Shown piece after piece: positions 7,035 through 11,351 of a DNA stretch of 11,351 bases. The notes under the pieces were generated by a model, which saw only the letters and a list, made by a program, of their open reading frames with translations, was not told where the DNA came from and made no database searches. The stretch is from Candidatus Gastranaerophilales bacterium. GTDB taxonomy: Bacteria; Cyanobacteriota; Vampirovibrionia; Gastranaerophilales; JAILCC01. The stretch covers positions 1 to 11,351 of the forward strand of contig JAKSUS010000021.1 of NCBI GenBank assembly GCA_024408745.1, given 5' to 3'. A program made the translations under genes and the position numbers. Numbering within the stretch: the first letter of the stretch is position 1; the number at the start of each line of letters is the position of its first letter.

Positions 7035-7617
7035 CGAAAAAATGTTAGGAAATTTAGTTTTAGCTAATTTAGTTATTGCAGTTGCTGTTCTTTTAATGTC
7101 AGTAACAATAGTAGTTAAAGGTTTTGCACCATCAGCGGCCGTTGCTGATAATGATGCACCTGCTGTTGCTCAGGCACAACCACAACCTGCTGTTGACAAC
7201 GAAGCAATCTCTAAAAAATATGCTAAAAGATCAATGTCTTTAGAAAAAGCTATTGCTAAAAGAAAACCCGTTGCAGTATTATTCTTTGCTGATTGGTGCG
7301 GTTTCTGTAAGAGATTTTCACCAACTTTTGCTGAATTATCAAAAGATAAAGATTTGAAGAAAAAATACACATTCGTTTGGGTAAACAGCGAAGATCCTGA
7401 AAACAGAAAATACATGCAACAATATCAAGTTACAGGTTTCCCTACTTTATACTTGGTTAATCCAAATACACTTGATAAAGCACATGTTTCAAACGGTTTA
7501 ATGTTTGGAGCAGATCCCGTAGGAACAATGAAAGAACAATTTGAAAAATTCTTAGAAGAAGGTTCAAGCGGTGTTACTCAACCTGAAGCACCAAAAGCTG
7601 AAGATGACAAAGAATAA
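7027..7617 (+). CDS. Membrane-anchored thioredoxin-fold protein
   Basis: A 196-residue protein with one N-terminal hydrophobic helix (about 8-30), an Ala/Pro/Gln-rich linker (about 32-57) and a thioredoxin domain (about 65-178). The active site is WCGFC (Cys91, Cys94) and the cis-proline is Pro139 in GFPTLYLV. The short N-terminus with a non-cleaved-looking anchor and the linker suggest the domain lies outside the cytoplasmic membrane, as in HCF164/TxlA- or DsbD-partner-like proteins, where it would reduce disulfides or apocytochromes. The topology is inferred. The start is supported by a strong AAAGGAG (7011-7017) located inside glgC. The ATG overlaps the last 8 nt of glgC, so translation is probably coupled. 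The acidic tail (about 180-196) appears disordered. The specific substrate is unknown. Confidence 0.85.
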   Translation: MFNEKMLGNLVLANLVIAVAVLLMSVTIVVKGFAPSAAVADNDAPAVAQAQPQPAVDNEAISKKYAKRSMSLEKAIAKRKPVAVLFFADWCGFCKRFSPTFAELSKDKDLKKKYTFVWVNSEDPENRKYMQQYQVTGFPTLYLVNPNTLDKAHVSNGLMFGADPVGTMKEQFEKFLEEGSSGVTQPEAPKAEDDKE

Positions 7618-7634
7618 TTCAAAAATTTAGAAAT

Positions 7635-7672
7635 AAAAAAGCGGCTTAATTTTTATATTAAGTCGCTTTTTT
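7635..7672 (+). terminator. Rho-independent terminator of the lepA-glgC-thioredoxin run
   Basis: A 16-bp stem (arms 7635-7650 and 7657-7672) with one G-U wobble and a 6-nt loop ends in a T6 tract. It starts 17 nt past the thioredoxin stop. The A-run on the left arm means it could also terminate minus-strand transcription, although none is expected here. Confidence 0.9.
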
Positions 7673-7693
7673 AAATCTTTATATTAAATTTAT

Positions 7694-7723
7694 TTGACTT
7701 TATGTGTGTAAATTCATTATTAT
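7694..7723 (+). promoter_or_regulatory. Sigma-70-type promoter for the oxidoreductase operon
   Basis: TTGACT (7694-7699, 5 of 6 consensus) and TATTAT (7718-7723, 5 of 6) are separated by 18 nt. The predicted start is near 7730, about 29 nt before the ATG at 7759. It directly follows the terminator of the previous run. Confidence 0.65.
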
Positions 7724-7758
7724 AGATATAAGGATTTATAAAATTAAGAGAGGAAATT

Positions 7759-8763
7759 ATGTCGGATAAATTTGTTGCAGTTACAGGTTGTGGACTTTGG
7801 GGAAGAAATTTAGTAAGGAATTTTTATAATTTAGGTGCACTGCATACTGTTTGTGACCTTGATTTTGAAAATTTAAGAGTTGTTAAAGAAAGTTATGAAG
7901 ATGTGCATTTAACTTCTGATTTTGACAGCTTATTAACTTCTGATGAAATTAAAGCAATTGTTGTTGCAACTCCGAGTCATACGCATTTTAAAATGGTTAA
8001 AAGAGCATTACTTGCCGGTAAAAATGTTTATGTTGAAAAACCTATTGCAACAAGAGCAGATGAAGCCGAAGAAATGAGCAGAATTGCACAAGAAAACAAT
8101 TTAGTTTTAATGGTTGGTCATTTGCTTCTTTATCATCCTGCCGTAAACAGATTAAAAGCTTTGGTTGAAGAAGGTGCTTTAGGTGAAATAACTTATGCAC
8201 AAAGTGACAGATTGAATATAAACTATTTTAAAAACGACCGTAGTGTTATGTGGGATTTAGCACCACACGATTTATCAATGGTATCTTATGTTTTAGGCAA
8301 AGACCCCATAAATGTAAAATCAGCAGTCGGTTGTTCATCTGACAGAAACAACATTATGGATATTGTTCATTTGGATATTAATTTTGAAGGCGATATTCTT
8401 GCACATATTTCTGACAGTTGGATTACTCCTGCAAAACACGTTCGTTTATTGGTTAGAGGAACAGAAGCGACTGCAATTTTAGATGATACCGTTCAGGAAA
8501 ATAAACTTGTTATTTATGATAATAAATCTTCAGCAAATAAGCACGTTGAATATCCTGATTATCTTGAAATTGAACCTTTAAAACTTGAATGTCAGCACTT
8601 CATTTCCTGCGTAAAAACAGGTGAAACTCCTCGTACAGACGGACAAAACGGATATAAAGTCGTAAAAATATTAGAAGAAGCAGACAGAATGATGTTAGGA
8701 CAAAAATATGACGAACTTGAAAAAGTTCAGTTTTCATCATCAAGACGCAAGGCTCATTTATAA
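7759..8763 (+). CDS. Gfo/Idh/MocA-family NAD(P)-dependent oxidoreductase
   Basis: Predicted cytoplasmic dehydrogenase acting on a sugar or sugar nucleotide. The N-terminal Rossmann fold opens with TGCGLWGRN (G10, G12, G15) and an acidic residue after the second strand (Asp33, CDLD). The family motif EKPIA carries the catalytic lysine Lys94, and MWDLAPHDLSM (164-174) has the His170 typical of the C-terminal alpha/beta domain. The tail PRTDGQNGYKVVKILEEAD resembles UDP-N-acetylglucosamine 3-dehydrogenases of the WlbA/WbpB type, so a role in surface-sugar synthesis is possible but unproven, since no other sugar-nucleotide genes lie beside it. The length of 334 is normal. GAGAGG (7748-7753) lies 5 nt before the ATG. 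The next gene starts 2 nt after the stop. Confidence 0.85.
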   Translation: MSDKFVAVTGCGLWGRNLVRNFYNLGALHTVCDLDFENLRVVKESYEDVHLTSDFDSLLTSDEIKAIVVATPSHTHFKMVKRALLAGKNVYVEKPIATRADEAEEMSRIAQENNLVLMVGHLLLYHPAVNRLKALVEEGALGEITYAQSDRLNINYFKNDRSVMWDLAPHDLSMVSYVLGKDPINVKSAVGCSSDRNNIMDIVHLDINFEGDILAHISDSWITPAKHVRLLVRGTEATAILDDTVQENKLVIYDNKSSANKHVEYPDYLEIEPLKLECQHFISCVKTGETPRTDGQNGYKVVKILEEADRMMLGQKYDELEKVQFSSSRRKAHL

Positions 8764-8765
8764 TA

Positions 8766-9170
8766 ATGTGGGATAAAATAAAAAGTTTTTATTATGATTT
8801 TTTATCAACATTTGTACCTAAACGTGTTCGTTATAAGGTTACAGGTTCCTGTAAAAAATGCGGAAAATGTTGTCAGGACATAAGATTAAAAGGTGCTGAT
8901 GATGAAAAAGATTTTAAACTGACGCAATTTTTTATTCCTACATACAGAAGATTTATCATAAAAGGTAAAGATGAAAACGGTGATTTAATTTTAGCCTGTA
9001 CTTTGCAAAATCCTGACGGAACCTGCAGTGTATATGAGAAACGTCCGAAATTATGCAGAGATTTTCCTAAAAAATATCTCTATTTTAACGGTGTCTTGCA
9101 AGAAGGTTGCGGGTTTAAAGTTGAGCCGGAAAAGAAATTTGAAGATTATTATAAAAAACACTTAAAATAG
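8766..9170 (+). CDS. YkgJ/CxxCxxCC-type zinc- or iron-chelating cysteine-cluster protein
   Basis: A 134-residue protein with the family's cysteine pattern: CxxCxxCC at 29-36 (Cys29, 32, 35, 36), then Cys78, Cys87 in DGTCSVYEKRP, Cys97 in KLCRDFP and Cys115. The eight cysteines are consistent with bound metal, either zinc or an Fe-S cluster. The family (COG0727/Fe-S oxidoreductase-like) has no firmly known reaction. There is no signal peptide or membrane helix, so it is presumably cytoplasmic. The start ATG is 2 nt after the oxidoreductase stop; the nearest ribosome-binding-like AAGG is 13 nt away, so translation may depend on coupling. It ends 3 nt before the stop of the convergent GH13 gene. 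Confidence 0.8.
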   Translation: MWDKIKSFYYDFLSTFVPKRVRYKVTGSCKKCGKCCQDIRLKGADDEKDFKLTQFFIPTYRRFIIKGKDENGDLILACTLQNPDGTCSVYEKRPKLCRDFPKKYLYFNGVLQEGCGFKVEPEKKFEDYYKKHLK

Positions 9171-9173
9171 TTA

Positions 9174-10904
9174 TTAATTTAAGTTTTGTTTATAAACTTC
9201 TTTAGAAAATCTTTCAACCTGAGGAGTGTCTATTTCAAAGACGTGGAATCTTGCAGGTCCTAAATTCATATCAATAGTATCTTTATAAACGCTGAATTTA
9301 CTTTGTTCACCATAAGGCATTGCTAAATCAACTAATCTTTGATTAGCTTTTAATCCTCTGATTTTAATTTGTCCTTTTACCGAAGAATTTACATCTCTGT
9401 TTGCAATAATTAAGAGAGTTTTACCGTTTATATGGCGCATATAAGAGATAATTCTGTCTTGTTCATCACCTGTATTTCTTATAGGAATAAAACTACCTTT
9501 TGTAATTACATCTTTATATTTTTCTCTGAATTGTAACATATGTTCAACGAATTGCCCGATTTCAGGATGTTTTCCGCCCGGTTTTCTTGACATATTAAAG
9601 ATATCCATGTGTTCATGGTTTGGAGTTTCATAAATAAATGAATCTGTATAACTCTTTTGTGCAAGTTTATTTTCATAGGAATAATTATAAGTATCACCGG
9701 ATTCAAAACCGCTTACGAAATAAGGGTTTGTCATAGGAAGTGTTACCGCTAAACCTGTTGATAAATTACAATAATTTACACCGCCTGCTGCCATAGGACT
9801 CTTATCATCATGAGTTGCAAATGATGCAATCAAAGATTTTCCTTTTGGCAAACGATAAGTCATATCAAGATTATCTATAACATAATCAGTTAATTCTTTT
9901 GCTTTAAATCTTAAAGGCAATAAGTGGTATTGACCATAATATGAATCAAAACCTGCTGCCAAAAGTTCTTCAGGTCTATCATGTGGCATATTCAAAATAG
10001 GTGAAGCATCTTCATAGACATAAGTTTCTGCTAAAAATGCAAATTCAGGGTCTTTACTTCTTGCATAAGATATTATTTCGTCCCAAAATTCCGCAGGTTT
10101 CGCTCTTGCAACGTCTGCTCTGATACCGTCAACTTTGCATTCTAACATCAAATCTACAAATTGTTTATGGTAGTCAACTAACGGTTTATTCAAAATCTTT
10201 TTGTCTTTGTCTGAATAAGGTGCGAACATTCTGATATCTTCCCAACCTGACGGAACTTCAGGAAGCCCGTGTTCGTCAATTGCCATTAAGTCAGGTCTTG
10301 CGGTATATAAATCAACCGACACGCAACTCGGTAAATCTACCATTACGCTAATACCGCGTTTGTGACATTCATCAACAAAATATTTAAAATCATCTTTGCT
10401 TCCTAACATTGGATCGAAAGTTAAAAAGTCTGCCGGTGCATAAACAGAACCTGCCGTTCCTTTTGCTGCTATTTTACCGGGTGGATTTATCGGTAAAACG
10501 TGGAAAGTATTAATTCCCATTTTTTTAATTTCATCAAGTCTTTCAACTGCATTTCTGAAGGTTCCATGTTCTTCATTTTCTTCAATTAATTCATTGCCGT
10601 TTTTATCTTTTGCATTGAAAGTACGCATTATCATTGCATACATATTAACGTCGTTGTTTATAAATTTTGTTCTTAAAGTATTTTTCCAAGTTACCGGTTG
10701 AGAATTATTATTAACAGTAGCAATTTGTACTGTCGGAGTAATATTATTTCTTTTTATAAGCATTTGTGCATAATTTGTTATAAATTGATTACTTGAAACA
10801 ATTGGTGTTGTAGTTGTTTTAACAGTATTTACCGTTCCTTTAATTTCGGGAATATTTTGTTTAATACTTATGAAATCTTTAAAAGAAAGGGGATTAATAT
10901 TCAT
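9174..10904 (-). CDS. GH13 alpha-amylase-family protein, cytoplasmic
   Basis: Glycoside hydrolase family 13 (beta/alpha)8-barrel enzyme or transglycosylase acting on alpha-glucans. After an 85-residue, Thr/Asn-rich N-terminal stretch without signal peptide comes the catalytic barrel (about 85-460) and a beta-rich C-terminal domain (about 470-560). The catalytic triad appears intact: nucleophile Asp264 in GIRAD, acid Glu293 in FLAETY and Asp366 in THDD. Region I is atypical: VDLPSCV (189-195) lacks the usual Asn-His after the aspartate. The motif FWDEI...DPEFAFLAETY (273-295) resembles the GlgE-type subfamily (maltose-1-phosphate maltosyltransferase), but that is a suggestion only. A strong AGGAG (complement of 10914-10918) lies within the upstream gene. 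The ATG overlaps that gene's stop in TAATG, so the two are translationally coupled. Confidence 0.85.
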   Translation of the reverse strand: MNINPLSFKDFISIKQNIPEIKGTVNTVKTTTTPIVSSNQFITNYAQMLIKRNNITPTVQIATVNNNSQPVTWKNTLRTKFINNDVNMYAMIMRTFNAKDKNGNELIEENEEHGTFRNAVERLDEIKKMGINTFHVLPINPPGKIAAKGTAGSVYAPADFLTFDPMLGSKDDFKYFVDECHKRGISVMVDLPSCVSVDLYTARPDLMAIDEHGLPEVPSGWEDIRMFAPYSDKDKKILNKPLVDYHKQFVDLMLECKVDGIRADVARAKPAEFWDEIISYARSKDPEFAFLAETYVYEDASPILNMPHDRPEELLAAGFDSYYGQYHLLPLRFKAKELTDYVIDNLDMTYRLPKGKSLIASFATHDDKSPMAAGGVNYCNLSTGLAVTLPMTNPYFVSGFESGDTYNYSYENKLAQKSYTDSFIYETPNHEHMDIFNMSRKPGGKHPEIGQFVEHMLQFREKYKDVITKGSFIPIRNTGDEQDRIISYMRHINGKTLLIIANRDVNSSVKGQIKIRGLKANQRLVDLAMPYGEQSKFSVYKDTIDMNLGPARFHVFEIDTPQVERFSKEVYKQNLN

Positions 10905-11329
10905 TATGCTTTACTCCTTTCAATATATTTATCAGGGTTAAATTCATTTTTCTTACCAATTTGTGAAATTGCAAGAGCAGTAAGTCCGCAAACCGCAACA
11001 AAAGCAATACCTACTTTAGCAAACCAGCCTTTATAATTTAATAATTCCTGACCGCTGTCTTTAATGAGATTTTTAATTGTTTTACCGATTGCCGGATTAG
11101 TTTGACACATTTTTGTTGTTCCTAAAGTAATATCACCTAATTTTGCCAAGTCTTCTTTACCGAAGAATGTCAACATATCTCTTGTGCGATATAAAGCGTT
11201 ATTAAAATAACAACTGTTCTTTATGCAAGAAAAATCATTGTTTGCTATTTTTTTCATATCCTCTTCGGTTAATCTGAATATATTTTGTAATACATTTAAT
11301 TTTTCAGGATATCTCTTTGCTATATTCAT
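10904..11329 (-). CDS. Small single-pass membrane protein of unknown function
   Basis: A 141-residue protein with a soluble N-terminal part (about 1-100) rich in helix formers, including NVLQNIFRLTEEDMKKIANND, and cysteines at 35, 40 and 75. One membrane helix follows (about 103-123, GIAFVAVCGLTALAISQIG) and a short Lys/Asp-rich tail. No family is recognised. Its TAA overlaps the GH13 start codon (TAATG) and it carries the GH13 Shine-Dalgarno, so the two genes are one operon. The chosen ATG (11327-11329) has only a weak AGAAAG 4 nt before it. The frame stays open to the window edge through at least seven more codons (D-A-I-I-E-S-I), so the true start may lie outside the window and the gene may be truncated here. 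Confidence 0.6.
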   Translation of the reverse strand: MNIAKRYPEKLNVLQNIFRLTEEDMKKIANNDFSCIKNSCYFNNALYRTRDMLTFFGKEDLAKLGDITLGTTKMCQTNPAIGKTIKNLIKDSGQELLNYKGWFAKVGIAFVAVCGLTALAISQIGKKNEFNPDKYIERSKA

Positions 11330-11351
11330 AATACTTTCTATTATTGCATCT

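Noticed and set aside
7170..7415. 81-aa minus-strand ORF inside the thioredoxin gene
   Set aside because: It mirrors the thioredoxin frame, has no start signals, and its hydrophobic and Ser-rich content comes from reading the complement.
9506..9706. 66-aa minus-strand ORF within the GH13 gene
   Set aside because: It is a frame-shifted shadow within the GH13 frame, which itself is continuous and carries the catalytic motifs, so there is no sign of a frameshift or separate gene.
1..11351. CRISPR array, insertion sequence, tRNA, rRNA or phage genes
   Set aside because: No spaced direct repeats, transposase-like frames, terminal repeats or tRNA-like cloverleaf with CCA context were seen; nearly all bases are explained by ordinary genes and short regulatory gaps.

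Overview
The window is strongly AT-rich bacterial DNA, densely coding, with short intergenic gaps and clear A+T-type promoters. The gene set suggests a gut Melainabacteria/Vampirovibrionia lineage such as Gastranaerophilales. It includes a three-domain NifU with a NifS-type desulfurase as apparent housekeeping Fe-S machinery, LepA, bacterial GlgC, a membrane-anchored thioredoxin, and GH13-type proteins with a short 'MNI.PLSF' N-terminus lacking a signal peptide. That placement is inference from composition and protein style; a marker-gene phylogeny would be needed to fix it.

Layout: (1) 1-130 holds the 3' end of a plus-strand gene that starts outside the window. (2) 143-2179, minus strand: nifU-nifS, a two-gene Fe-S cluster assembly operon. 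(3) 2301-3608, minus strand: a ferritin-like (rubrerythrin/ferritin superfamily) protein of 435 residues, with a rho-independent terminator behind it and its own promoter in front. (4) 3609-4001: a divergent regulatory region with back-to-back promoters, a perfect 10-bp inverted repeat in the ferritin-like leader, and an overlooked 51-codon ORF on the plus strand. (5) 4002-7617, plus strand: lepA, glgC and a membrane-anchored thioredoxin-fold protein. The genes are spaced by 3 nt and then overlap by 8 nt, and the run closes with a strong hairpin terminator at 7635-7672. (6) 7759-9170, plus strand: a Gfo/Idh/MocA oxidoreductase and a YkgJ-type cysteine-cluster protein, expressed from a good sigma-70-like promoter. 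(7) 9174-11329, minus strand: a GH13 alpha-amylase-family enzyme translationally coupled (TAATG) to an upstream small membrane protein whose frame stays open to the window edge.

How the parts fit: NifS supplies sulfur and NifU is the scaffold/carrier for Fe-S clusters, and the neighbouring ferritin-like di-iron candidate would fit iron or oxidative homeostasis. GlgC makes ADP-glucose for glycogen, and the GH13 enzyme at the other end probably acts on an alpha-glucan in the cytoplasm. The rest is ordinary housekeeping. I see no mobile element, CRISPR array, tRNA, rRNA or toxin-antitoxin module. The least explained items are the ferritin-like protein with its palindromic leader element, the 51-aa ORF, and the GH13/small-membrane-protein pair with an atypical GH13 region I.
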